Shown piece after piece: positions 1 to 8,381 of a stretch of 47,326 bases of DNA. The number at the start of each line of letters is the position of its first letter. Positions within the stretch are counted from its first letter, which is position 1. The DNA is taken from the NCBI GenBank assembly GCA_016235555.1, contig JACRKC010000012.1, positions 1 to 47,326 on the forward strand, in the 5' to 3' direction. The stretch comes from Verrucomicrobiota bacterium. GTDB lineage: Bacteria; Verrucomicrobiota; Verrucomicrobiia; Opitutales; Opitutaceae. Both the position numbers and the translations under genes were made by a program. Below the pieces are notes generated by a model that had not been told where the DNA came from, searched no databases, and worked only from the letters and a program-made list of their open reading frames with translations.

Positions 1-31
1 CAATCCGCGCGCCCCCGCGCGGGGGCGCGAC
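1..31 (-). CRISPR. First repeat of a type I-C CRISPR array (partial, cut by window edge)
   Basis: Read on the minus strand, these 31 bases begin GTCGCGCCCCCGCGCGGGGG and end GCGCGGATTG. This is the form of a type I-C repeat (GTCGC, a GC-rich palindrome, then GGATTGAAAC), with the final GAAAC lying off the window. The palindromic core gives the hairpin that Cas5c cleaves. The repeat sits about 180 bp downstream of cas2 on the coding strand, so it is the leader-proximal repeat and the array continues leftwards. No spacer is visible. Confidence 0.85.
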
Positions 32-214
32 CTCCAATACGCAAACATCGGAGAATGAAGATGTCAAAGAACGGGATGCGCGGATCTGGCTGCGCTGCGA
101 CGGCTCGCGGTTCGCTCAAACGATGGATGTCCTGCAACTCCCTGTCTCTGCGCGGCCCGCAACGATTCGCGGATGTTGGTCGGTAGCCGTGCCTGGGCGG
201 GGTGCGCGCATGGG
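32..214 (-). promoter_or_regulatory. CRISPR leader
   Basis: This non-coding stretch lies between the cas2 stop and the first repeat and is where array transcription and spacer integration would be directed. A TTGACA-like -35 box reads on the minus strand at 62-67, about 30 bases before the repeat; no clear -10 box follows. The repeat-adjacent 30 bases are less GC-rich than the surroundings. The leader role follows from position; the promoter box is only suggestive. Confidence 0.6.
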
Positions 215-505
215 TCAAACCAGCAGGGGGCCTTCGGGGTCGATGGTCGGTTTGGCCCCGTGGTGCTCCACGCGGCGCTGCCACTCGTTGCCGAGAAAAT
301 AGAAACGGAGGCTGTCGTGCCGCAGGTCCGCCAGCTGGAGCAGTTCGGCGCGGAAGGCGATCCAACGGTCGTTTTCCAGCAGGCATTCGAAGACTGAATT
401 TTGGACCCGCTGGCCGTGGTTGAGGCAGGCCCTGGCCACGCGGCGCAGCCGGCGGGCGCCGTCGCTCGTTGCGGTCGAAACATCGTAACTGACGAGGATC
501 ATCAT
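215..505 (-). CDS. cas2: CRISPR-associated endoribonuclease-fold protein Cas2 (type I-C)
   Basis: This 96-residue protein is the structural partner of Cas1 in the spacer-acquisition complex. It opens MMILVSYDVST, with the beta-1 strand ending in the Y-D pair typical of Cas2 (D8), then a basic helix (RRLRRVARAC) and the N-H-G-x-x-V-Q-x-S-V-F-E motif seen in I-C Cas2. The length is normal for the family. Either of the first two Met codons (505 or 502) could be used. It is the last gene of the cas operon, 21 bp after cas1, and the array starts about 180 bp beyond its stop. Confidence 0.95.
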   Translation of the reverse strand: MMILVSYDVSTATSDGARRLRRVARACLNHGQRVQNSVFECLLENDRWIAFRAELLQLADLRHDSLRFYFLGNEWQRRVEHHGAKPTIDPEGPLLV

Positions 506-526
506 GGTGAAGATTGGCGTGCGCCG

Positions 527-1552
527 TCACCGCCACTCGAAGGGCGGATAGGCGTCGAGGTCGCCGCGGAGGTGGCGCGCGAGGAGGAGGGCTTGGGCGT
601 GGAGGAGCAGGCCGAGGGGAATTTTTTCGCCGAGGAACGGATGTTCGACTTCGTCCTGTTTGCGCTTCTGCCACGCGGTGAGAATTTCTTTCCTCCCGGC
701 TTCGGTGAAGAGCACGGCGCCGGTTTCAGTGGTGTGAAAGTGCGACGGTTGGATTTGCTGGCGGTTGATCAGGGTGAGGGCGAGGCGATCAGCGAAGGGA
801 GCGCGGAATTCTTCAATAAGGTCGAGCGCGAGGCCGGCGCGGCCGGGGCGGTCGCGGTGCAGGAATCCGACGGCGGGGTCGAGGCCGTGGGCGGTGAGGG
901 CTGCGGCGGCGTCGAAGCGCAGCAGGGTGTAGAGGTAGGAGAGGAGCGCATTGACGCGGTCGAGGGGCGGGCGGCGATTGCGGTCGCCGAAGGGAAAGGC
1001 GTCGCGCTGCTGCGTGATCAGGCTGCCGAAGACGCTGAAATATTGTGCGGCCGACTCGCCTTCGAGGCCGCGCACGGTGTCGAGGTTGTCGGCCGTGGCG
1101 AGGGCGTGGAGGCGGTGCGTGAGGACGTCGGCGGTGGCTTCGATCGGGGCGGCATCGGCGGCACCTTCGCGGGCGGCGCGGCGGAGGACGTGGCGGGTGT
1201 TGGCGATTTTGCCGGCGACAAAGGCCCGAGCGAGCGCGGCGCTGGCGGCGGGATCATCGGCCCGGCGGTATTGGGTGCGGCGGAGGAGGACGTTGCCCGA
1301 CGGGGCGCCGACCACATCGGCGAGGTGGCGTCCAAACTCGGTGAGGAAGGAGACCGCGATACCGGCCTCGGCACAGGCGCCGAGGAGATAGGGACTGCAG
1401 AGGACATTGCCGAAGCAGACGAGTCCACCGAGGTTGAGGAGCGGGAGGCGCAGGCGGACTTCTTTTTCAACTTCAACGACGACGGTCTCGCCTTCTTTGC
1501 GCAGGTAGGCGCCCTGGGTGGTGACGTAGAGGGTGTTGAGGAGGCGGCGCAT
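527..1552 (-). CDS. cas1: CRISPR-associated integrase Cas1 (type I-C)
   Basis: This 341-residue metal-dependent integrase inserts new spacers at the leader end of the array together with Cas2. The N-terminal beta domain (about 1-90) is followed by the alpha-helical catalytic domain. The conserved G-L-E-G-E-S block holds the first metal ligand (E164/E166), H232 lies in G-F-L-H-R-D-R-P-G-R, and the acidic ligands lie in L-D-L-I-E-E-F-R (D244/E247). Length and motifs match full-length, apparently active I-C Cas1. It starts 9 bp after the cas4 stop, so the adaptation genes cas4-cas1-cas2 are tightly packed. Confidence 0.96.
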   Translation of the reverse strand: MRRLLNTLYVTTQGAYLRKEGETVVVEVEKEVRLRLPLLNLGGLVCFGNVLCSPYLLGACAEAGIAVSFLTEFGRHLADVVGAPSGNVLLRRTQYRRADDPAASAALARAFVAGKIANTRHVLRRAAREGAADAAPIEATADVLTHRLHALATADNLDTVRGLEGESAAQYFSVFGSLITQQRDAFPFGDRNRRPPLDRVNALLSYLYTLLRFDAAAALTAHGLDPAVGFLHRDRPGRAGLALDLIEEFRAPFADRLALTLINRQQIQPSHFHTTETGAVLFTEAGRKEILTAWQKRKQDEVEHPFLGEKIPLGLLLHAQALLLARHLRGDLDAYPPFEWR

Positions 1553-1561
1553 GGAAAAGGC

Positions 1562-2266
1562 TCAGTCCAGCGCGGCGAGGATGCGCGCAAGGTGGGCGGA
1601 GGCGGAGCGAGTGGTCGCCTGCGGGCGGCAGAGGTCGAGGAGAGAACAGGCACGGCATTTCGCGGTGTATGCCGGGGGCGGGGTTTGACCGACTGCGAGC
1701 TGCGTGCGCACGGCGGCGGCGAGACGGTGTGTGTCGGCACGGAGCGCGTCGTCAAAGGTGACGTCGTGGCGTCGGTGAGTGGCGCCGTAGAAAAGTGCGC
1801 CCGCGGGAACGGACGTGCGTAGCATTTCCTCGAGACAGATCGCCTGCGCACAGAGCTGCACGGCGTCGATGGGTTCGTGCTTGGGGCGGCCGCGTTTGAA
1901 TTCGACGGGGAAGGGGCGCCACGCGCCATCGGACTGACGGTGAAACTCGACGACATCGGCGACACCGTGGAGGCCGAGGGTGGCGGACTGGAGCGGGAGG
2001 GCGCGGGCGATGCGGAGATCGCCGCGCGATTCGCTGCCGGCTTTATGGGCGCGGTCGTGCAGCACGCGCCCTTGGGCAGTGAGGGTGTTTTCCGCCCACT
2101 GACGCTCGATGTGGATGAGCGCACACTGGCGCGGGCAGAACGCAAAATGCTGGAGCGCCGAGAGCGGAAAGGAATCGGACTCGGCGCTCACGCGGTGGGG
2201 CGGCGGCTCAGATCCATTCTTCGATGGTGACGCCGGCGGGGACGGCGGTGGAGTCGAGGGTGACAT
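1562..2266 (-). CDS. cas4: CRISPR-associated exonuclease Cas4 (type I-C)
   Basis: This RecB-family Fe-S nuclease trims prespacers and selects PAM-containing ends before Cas1-Cas2 integration. Four iron-sulfur cysteines are visible: C44 in F-C-P-R-Q-C and C204, C207 and C213 in [11 protein letters not shown]. The nuclease core shows H70, D104 in G-V-A-D-V-V-E and E122-x-K124 in P-V-E-F-K-R-G. The listed ATG overlaps cas7 by 59 bp and adds a Pro/Ser-rich tail unlike other Cas4 proteins. A GTG at 2191, 16 bp after the cas7 stop, gives about 209 residues and starts close to the conserved L-S-A-L-Q-H block, so it may be the true start. Confidence 0.93.
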   Translation of the reverse strand: MSPSTPPPSPPASPSKNGSEPPPHRVSAESDSFPLSALQHFAFCPRQCALIHIERQWAENTLTAQGRVLHDRAHKAGSESRGDLRIARALPLQSATLGLHGVADVVEFHRQSDGAWRPFPVEFKRGRPKHEPIDAVQLCAQAICLEEMLRTSVPAGALFYGATHRRHDVTFDDALRADTHRLAAAVRTQLAVGQTPPPAYTAKCRACSLLDLCRPQATTRSASAHLARILAALD

Positions 2267-3062
2267 CGTAGTCGGAGAACTGGCGCGGCACTTCGACGCC
2301 GGCCTTCTTCGTGACTTTTACGAGGTCGAAGAGTTTGTGCGCCGGGGCGTTGCCGAGGGCATCCTTGTGCTTGAAGGCGATGCAGCGTTTGGCGCCCATG
2401 AGGCCGCGGGCGGCGGAGCGGTCCAACTCGAACATCTGGCCGAGCGCAGTCTTGAAGAGGGCGAGGTCGTCTTCGGACCAGCCGGTTTGCTTCGCGAGGA
2501 AGGGATTGATGAAGCCGTGGGCCACGTAGAGGCCGTAGGGAACGGTGAATTTCCGGCCCATGGTGCGGTTGTCGCCGTCCTGCGCGGCAGCTTCGCGGTC
2601 GGTGGTGACGGCGCAGCGGGTGACGGCATGCTCGAGCGAGACGACCGGCGAGGCGCTGCGAGCGAAGGTGAGCTGGACCGGTCCACGGACCTGGCCGCAG
2701 TTGATCTCGGTGGACATGACGGCGCCGAAGGTGCGCACGTCGTAGAAGTTTTCGCACATCCACGCGCGGACGGATTCGACGTCGGGCGCCTTGGCTTTTT
2801 TCGGGTCGAGGCTTTTGGCGGTGTAGGCGAGTTGGTGCTGTTGGTTGAGCACGGCTTTCTCGCGGACGTAGATGGCGTAGTTGGAGACGTCGGCCTTGGT
2901 GAGTTGGACGAAGTTGCGGATTTTGCGCTTCAGGCAGACATCGGTGACGATGCCGTGGCCGGTCTCGGGATCGACCCGGGGGAGGTTGCCGGCATCGGGG
3001 TCGCCGTTGGGATTGCCGTCGGTGATGTCGAAGAGGAAGACGAAGTCGTAGCGGTTGTTCAT
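2208..3062 (-). CDS. cas7: Type I-C Cascade backbone protein Cas7 (Csd2)
   Basis: This 284-residue protein polymerises along the crRNA to form the backbone of the interference complex. It opens [20 protein letters not shown], the very conserved start of I-C/I-B Cas7 proteins, followed by D-P-D-A-G-N-L-P-R. Later blocks typical of the family are [15 protein letters not shown] and A-R-G-L-M-G-A. Full length. It lies 66 bp after cas8c, and its 3' end may overlap the start of cas4. Confidence 0.95.
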   Translation of the reverse strand: MNNRYDFVFLFDITDGNPNGDPDAGNLPRVDPETGHGIVTDVCLKRKIRNFVQLTKADVSNYAIYVREKAVLNQQHQLAYTAKSLDPKKAKAPDVESVRAWMCENFYDVRTFGAVMSTEINCGQVRGPVQLTFARSASPVVSLEHAVTRCAVTTDREAAAQDGDNRTMGRKFTVPYGLYVAHGFINPFLAKQTGWSEDDLALFKTALGQMFELDRSAARGLMGAKRCIAFKHKDALGNAPAHKLFDLVKVTKKAGVEVPRQFSDYDVTLDSTAVPAGVTIEEWI

Positions 3063-3128
3063 GGGAGGATATGGCTTGAAGATTTGAGATCTGAAAATTT
3101 GAGATTTGAGACGGGAAGCGGGAATAGG

Positions 3129-3521
3129 TCAGGCGGCGGGCTGGGCTTCCGTGGTGGCGTCGTCGGATTTGGCGAAGAAGGATTGGCGCTGGTGGTAGTA
3201 GCCGAGGGCGAAGAGGCTCTGGCCTTCGAGGCCGAGGTGGGCGGGCATGTCGGCGAGGCCGGCGCAGATTTCCTGGACGAGGCGCTCGCGATTCACTTTC
3301 AGGCCGATGCCACGTTCGCCGGCGGCTTTGGTGAGGTGATGCTGGTAGGTGCGGAGGAGGCGCGGGAAGACGGTCGAGGGCGTCGCAGAGGCCGCGCTGT
3401 AGAAACGATCGCGGATGGTGGCGTTGATGCCGGGGAGGGCGTCTTCCTGGGTTTTTTCGAGGGCGGCGAAAAGCCGGCCGAGGCGGTAGGCAGGTTCGGG
3501 GCGGGTTGCATCGAGGCTCAT
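3129..3521 (-). CDS. cas11c: Cas11c small subunit from an internal start within cas8c (predicted)
   Basis: In type I-C systems the small subunit Cas11 is made by internal translation initiation near the 3' end of cas8c (established knowledge). Here an in-frame ATG at 3521 would give a 130-residue helical protein. It begins MSLDATRPEPAYRLGRLFAA and continues through L-E-K-T-Q, then N-A-T-I-x-D-R-F-Y, A-S-A-T-P and F-P-R-L-L blocks. Size and position fit known Cas11c proteins. I see no strong ribosome binding site before this ATG, so the exact start is inferred. Confidence 0.55.
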   Translation of the reverse strand: MSLDATRPEPAYRLGRLFAALEKTQEDALPGINATIRDRFYSAASATPSTVFPRLLRTYQHHLTKAAGERGIGLKVNRERLVQEICAGLADMPAHLGLEGQSLFALGYYHQRQSFFAKSDDATTEAQPAA

Positions 3522-4940
3522 GGGGATCTGTTGGTCGTGATTGCGGTTGAGGAAGGCTTTGAGGATGGCGGCGCGGAGGTAGCTGAGGTCGCGATCGGCA
3601 CGGATGCGGGCGAGGACGGCGCTGGCGAGCGTGGCCGGGTAGGGTGTGCCGGTGAGGACGGCCCGGAGGAACGGACCGGCGAGCAGCGGGGAAATGTCCT
3701 TTGACTCGCGGCCGGTCTGGCGGAGGAGTTGCCACGCGGCGGGAAACTCGGGATTCTGCGGGCCGGGAGGTCGGACGATGCGGAGAGCGTCGTAGTGGTC
3801 GCGCAAATGATCGACGAGGGAGCCGAGTGTGCCGGCGTGCCAGAAGCGCACGGAGAGACGCGCAGCATTCGGCGAGAGGCCGAGGACATAGAACGGCGTG
3901 CTGGCATCGTCGGTGAGACGATCGAGGGCGCGGCCACCACCGGAGCGGAGCACTTCGAAAAACGTGCCGAGGCGGGCGCGGAGCGTCTCGTCCTGGGCGA
4001 CCGATTCGCTCTCAGGCGTGTTGCCTTCAAAAAAGGCGGCGAGGAAACCCTCGGTGACGGTGGGCGCGCCGGTCCAGAAAACGGTGGTGGCATCGCCGAT
4101 TTGCACGCGATGCAGGCGGGACTGGGGTCCGGCAAGGAGGGCGTTGAGCGCGGTGGCGTGGCGAAAGGCGGAGGACTGGGAGATGGGGGAAACGAGAGCC
4201 TGTGCGTCCTTGTGCTCCGGCCGATAGGAGGTGAACGAGTCGCAGTTGAAGGAGATGATTTTGGCGCCGCTCGATTGTGCGCCAGAGACGCCTTTGATCG
4301 CAGGCTCGATGAGTTGAGCGAGCGGTTGATCGGTGTCGCCCGTGATGAGGCATTGGCCGCGGGTGGCGTCGGGATCGGCGGCGAGGGAAGCCTTGGACCA
4401 GTAGGCGGCGATGGTGGGGCGGTCGTGGACGTAGCAGCGCTCGCCGACGAGGCGGAAGACGCCGAAGCCGGTGGCGGCGAAGTCGTCGAGTTGGATTTTG
4501 TGTTCGAGGGCGCGGGCGGGCGTCCACGCGCGGAGAAAGGCGCAGACGGCGGAGAAGCCGGGATCGGCAACCGTGCTTTCGAGTGCGAGGTGGCGTTCGC
4601 GGAAGGCGGCGAAGGCCTTGGCGGTGCGCTCGGGTTTCTCGTCGTCGGTTTTGTAGCCGAGAAGATAGGCACTGTTGTCCCAGAGGAAGCAGGGATTGAG
4701 GCCTTGGCCGGGAGGTTTAGCTTGGCCGGGGAGCGTGAGGAGGCGGGCGAGTGGCTTTTTGCCGGAGGCGTCGCGCTCGTCCTGAATCGCTGAGAGCGAG
4801 CCATCGGGGTGGAGGACGATGGAGAAGCTGACTTTCTGTGCGCTGTAGCCGGGACGCGCGAGGTCGTAGCGCTCGTCGTTGGCGAGGCGGTCGTAGAGGA
4901 GGTCGAGCGCGCGCAGCGGGGAGGTTTCGGGGGCGTTCAT
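3129..4940 (-). CDS. cas8c: Type I-C Cascade large subunit Cas8c (Csd1)
   Basis: This 603-residue large subunit recognises the PAM and recruits Cas3. Start chosen at the ATG at 4940, giving the usual opening with L-R-A-L-D-L-L-Y-D-R-L and an early G-Y-S-x-Q-K-V block. A longer frame upstream only translates the intergenic AT-rich stretch. Family blocks are N-P-C-F-L-W-D-N-S-A-Y-L-L-G, I-S-F-N-C-D-S-F-T-S-Y, F-Y-V-L-G-L-S-P-N-A-A-R and the C-terminal helical part beginning A-Y-R-L-G-R-L-F-A-A-L-E-K. Gaps to cas5 and cas7 are 68 and 66 bp, and both carry the word AATTTGAGATTTG. Confidence 0.94.
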   Translation of the reverse strand: MNAPETSPLRALDLLYDRLANDERYDLARPGYSAQKVSFSIVLHPDGSLSAIQDERDASGKKPLARLLTLPGQAKPPGQGLNPCFLWDNSAYLLGYKTDDEKPERTAKAFAAFRERHLALESTVADPGFSAVCAFLRAWTPARALEHKIQLDDFAATGFGVFRLVGERCYVHDRPTIAAYWSKASLAADPDATRGQCLITGDTDQPLAQLIEPAIKGVSGAQSSGAKIISFNCDSFTSYRPEHKDAQALVSPISQSSAFRHATALNALLAGPQSRLHRVQIGDATTVFWTGAPTVTEGFLAAFFEGNTPESESVAQDETLRARLGTFFEVLRSGGGRALDRLTDDASTPFYVLGLSPNAARLSVRFWHAGTLGSLVDHLRDHYDALRIVRPPGPQNPEFPAAWQLLRQTGRESKDISPLLAGPFLRAVLTGTPYPATLASAVLARIRADRDLSYLRAAILKAFLNRNHDQQIPMSLDATRPEPAYRLGRLFAALEKTQEDALPGINATIRDRFYSAASATPSTVFPRLLRTYQHHLTKAAGERGIGLKVNRERLVQEICAGLADMPAHLGLEGQSLFALGYYHQRQSFFAKSDDATTEAQPAA

Positions 4941-5008
4941 GGCGGACCGGGAATTTGAGATTTGCGGAATTGAGATTTGAGCAGGAGCCCGGGCGGAGGA
5001 TGGGCGGG

Positions 5009-5725
5009 TCAGGCGAGGGCTTGGTGGAAAGGCGGGACGGTGATGACGCCGGCTTTCATCTCGGCGCGGAAGACGCGCGGGGTGGTGGAGCGGACGGCTT
5101 TTGTCTTCGGGTCCTGGTCGAAGGCGAGGTCGTGGAGCATGTAGCCGAAATCGCGGTTCTGCTCGGCGGGCGGGAGTGTGCTGGCAGGAAGCAGATCGGC
5201 GGATTCGAGGAGCGTGAAGCGGGCGGGAAATTCGCGGGTGCCGAAGTAGGGTTGTTGGAAGCATTGGCCGGCGCGGGCGCGACGTGTGAACATGTCGAGG
5301 TGCTTGCCGGCACAGTCGTGGGCGGGGAGTTCGGGGCCGCCGCGCTCGAAACGACGGTCGAGGATGTCGAAGTGGGCTTCGATCACGTAGGACACGTCGC
5401 GGAGAATGAGAGCGGCGCGTTGTTGGCGGTCTTCTTCGATGTGGACACCGAGGTTGCCTTGGCCGGCCTTCATCGCGGTGCGGGCGGAGGCGAGGGGGAT
5501 CTTGGAGGCGACTTCATTGCGTCGGACGGACGTGAACTGAATGGGAGCGAGGACGTGGAGGCGGTCGATGACCCAGCGGATTTGAGGCTTCCAATAGATG
5601 GCTTCGAGCAGGCCGCGAGCGGCGGAGGGCGTGATGACATCGTAGGAGACGCGCTCGGCCTTCATCTCGGGGCGGGTGAAACAGGCGTAGTCGCCGGTGA
5701 CGTGGAGGCGGATGCCGTAGGACAT
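5009..5725 (-). CDS. cas5c: crRNA-processing endoribonuclease Cas5c (Cas5d)
   Basis: This 238-residue protein cleaves the pre-crRNA repeat hairpin in type I-C systems, replacing Cas6, and then caps the crRNA 5' handle. The residues known to act in this family are present: Y44 in [11 protein letters not shown], and K141-H142 in [11 protein letters not shown]. They are followed by the [14 protein letters not shown] block. There is no cas6 in the operon, which agrees with this role. It starts 15 bp after the cas3 stop. Confidence 0.95.
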   Translation of the reverse strand: MSYGIRLHVTGDYACFTRPEMKAERVSYDVITPSAARGLLEAIYWKPQIRWVIDRLHVLAPIQFTSVRRNEVASKIPLASARTAMKAGQGNLGVHIEEDRQQRAALILRDVSYVIEAHFDILDRRFERGGPELPAHDCAGKHLDMFTRRARAGQCFQQPYFGTREFPARFTLLESADLLPASTLPPAEQNRDFGYMLHDLAFDQDPKTKAVRSTTPRVFRAEMKAGVITVPPFHQALA

Positions 5726-5740
5726 GGGGATGGTGTGTTA

Positions 5741-8110
5741 TCAGGAAACGATGAGCTGCTCGGGGTCGTAGAGACGGTCAGTGACGAGCTGGAGGCCGAG
5801 GTCCTTGGAATAGGCGCCGTCATCGTCGAGAATCAGGAAGCGCTCGTGCAGGAAGCTGAGGCCGCGGCCGAGGTGTTGGCGCATGACGGGCTCGGGGATC
5901 TGCACGACGTAGCGCTGGAGACGGCGGGCGAGGTCGCGTTGGCCGGCGGGGTCGTAGGTGGCGCGGAGTTCGTCGATGAGGTCGCGCCCTTGGTCGCCGT
6001 AAGGAACGAGCACGGCCTGGTAGTTGGAATCGATAAAGCGGAAGCGCTCGGCGCAGTCTTTGAAGCGGAAGCCGAAAAAAGAGGCTTCGTTTTGGAGCGG
6101 AGGGAAGCAGGCGAAGATCTGCTTCGCGTCGGTTTGATCTTCGTTTTTCCAGTAGTGAAGGCGGAAGAAGGCTTCGATGGCGGCGGGGCCGATGGGATCG
6201 GCCGAGTGGAGCGGGAGGATCTCGGCGGCGGAGTCGGCGGATTTGCGGAGGAAGCCCTTGGGAATCGGATGCTCGGGAGTGAACACGAAGGTCTCGCCGA
6301 GAGCGGGGAGGCGGCCCTCGCGGTTGCAGCGGCCGGCGGCTTGGGCGATCGAGTCGAGGCCGGCGAGCGCGCGATAGACGACCGGGAAATCCACATCGAC
6401 ACCGGCTTCGATGAGCTGGGTCGTCACCACGCGGCAGGGGAGATTGTTTTTCAACGCGTGGCGGATTGTGCCGGGCGCGGGGTGGCGCGGGTCGCCGAGC
6501 ACGACGGTGCGGTGGGCGGGGCACATCAGAGCGCTGAGGTGGCGGCGTGTGCCATCGGCGGGGAGGCGGGCGAAGAGTTCGGCGGCGTGGCGGCGGGTGT
6601 TGACGATGCAGAGGGCCTGCGGGTTTGTAGCGAGACGGATGGCGAGGTCGGAGTCGGAGAGTGGCGTGCGACCGAGGTCGGTGACGCGGACGCGACGGAG
6701 GGTGGAGAAAAGCTGAGTGCGATCGGAGATGATCTCGCGCACACCGCGGAGGCCGGATTTGAAATCGTGACGTTGTTCGACGGCCGGCTGGGTGGCGGTG
6801 CAGAGGACGACGGACGCGGCATAGTGGGAATTCCCGCGGGGATCGCGGCCCGCGAGTTCCTGCAGGGCGCGGAGGCACGGCTGGAGCAACGTGAGCGGGA
6901 GCGTCTGGGCTTCGTCCAGGATGATGACGCTGCGAGCAAGCCGGTGGAGTTTGCGACACGCGGAGGGCTTGGCGGCGTGGAGGGACTCGAAGAACTGGAC
7001 GTTGGTGGTGACAATGAGGCGGGCGTCCCAATTTTCCGTGGCGAGGCGCGAGGGGGCGGTGACGTGAGCAGCGTCGGGGTCGAGATTGGAGTGATGCTCG
7101 ACGACGACATCGCTGCCGAGTGAGGCGAAGACCTCGCGGAAGACGGCGGCGTTTTGCTCGATGATGCTGGTGAAGGGCAGGACGTAGATGATGCGTTCGA
7201 GGCCGTGGCGGAGAGCGTGCTCCAGAGCGAACGCGAGCGAAGAAAGCGTTTTGCCGCCGCCGGTCGGCACGGTGAGCGAGAAGAGTCCGGGTGATTGCGT
7301 GGCGGCGGCGCGGCACGCGGCGAGCACATCGGCCCGGGCGCGTAGCACCGGTGTCGCGGGGGCGGCGAAGCGAGCGAGGTGGGCGTCGAGGCAATCGCGC
7401 AGAGCCCGGAGCGAAGGCTGAGGCTGGCGCGTGCGGGCGGCCGCTTTGCCGGGCGACATGAAGGCTTCGGTGTCGAGCCAGTCGGCATCGACGAGGGCCG
7501 AGAAACCCAGGCGCAGGAAAAAACCGAGAGCGTAGCCGGATGTGAGCGCATGGCCCGGCGGCCGGGCGGAAGTAAAGCCGGGCGTGAGCAGGGTGGACGG
7601 AGCGGTTGCGCAGGATGGGATGATCTTACGCAGACGTTCGTCGAGACAGGCGGTGGTGGCGTCCTGGCCGTTGGGGAGGCCGGCGTGGTGGCCGGCGATG
7701 AGGTAGGCGAGGAGTGGGCCGAATGGCTTCAGCTCGCGGGCGGCATGCTGCGCGCCGGCGGTCGAGTGGTCGACCTTCGCGGAGATTTCCGGGCGCTCCT
7801 CCAGATGTGCTTCCGCGCCACCGGCCGCGCAAAGGTAGGACTGAAATTCCACCGAGTATTTTCCGAGGTCGTGCCAGAGGCCGGCGAGGCGAGCCCAATC
7901 AGCGGCTCCGAATGCGCCGGCGAATTCAGCGGCAAGTTTCGCCACGGCTTCGAGGTGGCCGGGATTGGCGGGGTCGGCGCTGGCCAGCAACTGCCAGTGG
8001 TCGTGATTTGAATCCTGTGACCCGTCGGGGCGGGAGGCAGTGTGGGCGTAGTAGATCATGCGCGGAAGGGCGTCGGTTCGCGCATGATCATACGGGAGGG
8101 GGTGGGACAT
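5741..8110 (-). CDS. cas3: CRISPR-associated helicase-nuclease Cas3 (HD domain N-terminal)
   Basis: This protein of about 789 residues unwinds and degrades target DNA after recruitment by Cascade. The N-terminal HD nuclease shows Y-Y-A-H near residue 20, then L-W-H80-D81-L-G-K-Y, H115 in K-V-D-H-S and the H141-H142 pair in I-A-G-H-H-A-G-L. The SF2 helicase follows with Walker A V-P-T-G-G-G-K-T (281-288), L-P-F-T-S-I-I-E-Q, the DEAQ box (399-402) and a late Q-A-A-G-R-C-N-R-E-G block. Start taken at the ATG at 8110; the Met at 8059, just before I-Y-Y-A-H, is an alternative. It is the first gene of the cas operon, with its promoter expected in 8111-8345. Confidence 0.94.
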   Translation of the reverse strand: MSHPLPYDHARTDALPRMIYYAHTASRPDGSQDSNHDHWQLLASADPANPGHLEAVAKLAAEFAGAFGAADWARLAGLWHDLGKYSVEFQSYLCAAGGAEAHLEERPEISAKVDHSTAGAQHAARELKPFGPLLAYLIAGHHAGLPNGQDATTACLDERLRKIIPSCATAPSTLLTPGFTSARPPGHALTSGYALGFFLRLGFSALVDADWLDTEAFMSPGKAAARTRQPQPSLRALRDCLDAHLARFAAPATPVLRARADVLAACRAAATQSPGLFSLTVPTGGGKTLSSLAFALEHALRHGLERIIYVLPFTSIIEQNAAVFREVFASLGSDVVVEHHSNLDPDAAHVTAPSRLATENWDARLIVTTNVQFFESLHAAKPSACRKLHRLARSVIILDEAQTLPLTLLQPCLRALQELAGRDPRGNSHYAASVVLCTATQPAVEQRHDFKSGLRGVREIISDRTQLFSTLRRVRVTDLGRTPLSDSDLAIRLATNPQALCIVNTRRHAAELFARLPADGTRRHLSALMCPAHRTVVLGDPRHPAPGTIRHALKNNLPCRVVTTQLIEAGVDVDFPVVYRALAGLDSIAQAAGRCNREGRLPALGETFVFTPEHPIPKGFLRKSADSAAEILPLHSADPIGPAAIEAFFRLHYWKNEDQTDAKQIFACFPPLQNEASFFGFRFKDCAERFRFIDSNYQAVLVPYGDQGRDLIDELRATYDPAGQRDLARRLQRYVVQIPEPVMRQHLGRGLSFLHERFLILDDDGAYSKDLGLQLVTDRLYDPEQLIVS

Positions 8111-8381
8111 TGGCGGGGACACCCTCGGAAAATCTCGCGGCCGGCCGAAAATCGTCTCTCCGAGCGGCGCTGGGTGTGGGGCGCGGGACACTGGCGGCAC
8201 GGGCTCACGGATTGCAGTCAGGCGTCCAGCCATCGCACAAGCAACCGGCATCGCGCTGAAAAGTCGGGAAAAAGTCCCGATGGTTGCGGCTTCGATTCGA
8301 TGGCGATTTGTCGCTGACGCCGCGCGACGGGCGTGTTTTCTCCCTGACACGAGGCGGGACGCCTCGTCCACGACTCCGCCT
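8111..8381. promoter_or_regulatory. Divergent intergenic region between cas3 and the NHL gene
   Basis: These 271 bp separate divergent genes and must hold the cas operon promoter (minus) and the NHL gene promoter (plus). I see no convincing -35/-10 pair. A 30-bp palindromic repeat (8346-8375) lies directly in front of the NHL start codon. No conserved coding frame was found here. Confidence 0.4.
8346..8375. repeat. 30-bp palindromic repeat, copy 1
   Basis: The core GAGGCGGGACGCCTC is a palindrome with a short loop. The same 30 bases (GACACGAGG...CCACGACT) recur with no visible mismatch at 39089-39118. Here the copy ends 6 bp before the NHL start codon, so it would lie in the 5' leader of that mRNA. 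Confidence 0.85.

Noticed and set aside
3063-5008. AT-rich words in cas gaps as promoters
   Set aside because: The AATTTGAGATTTG stretches lack -10/-35 spacing and the genes are arranged as one operon.
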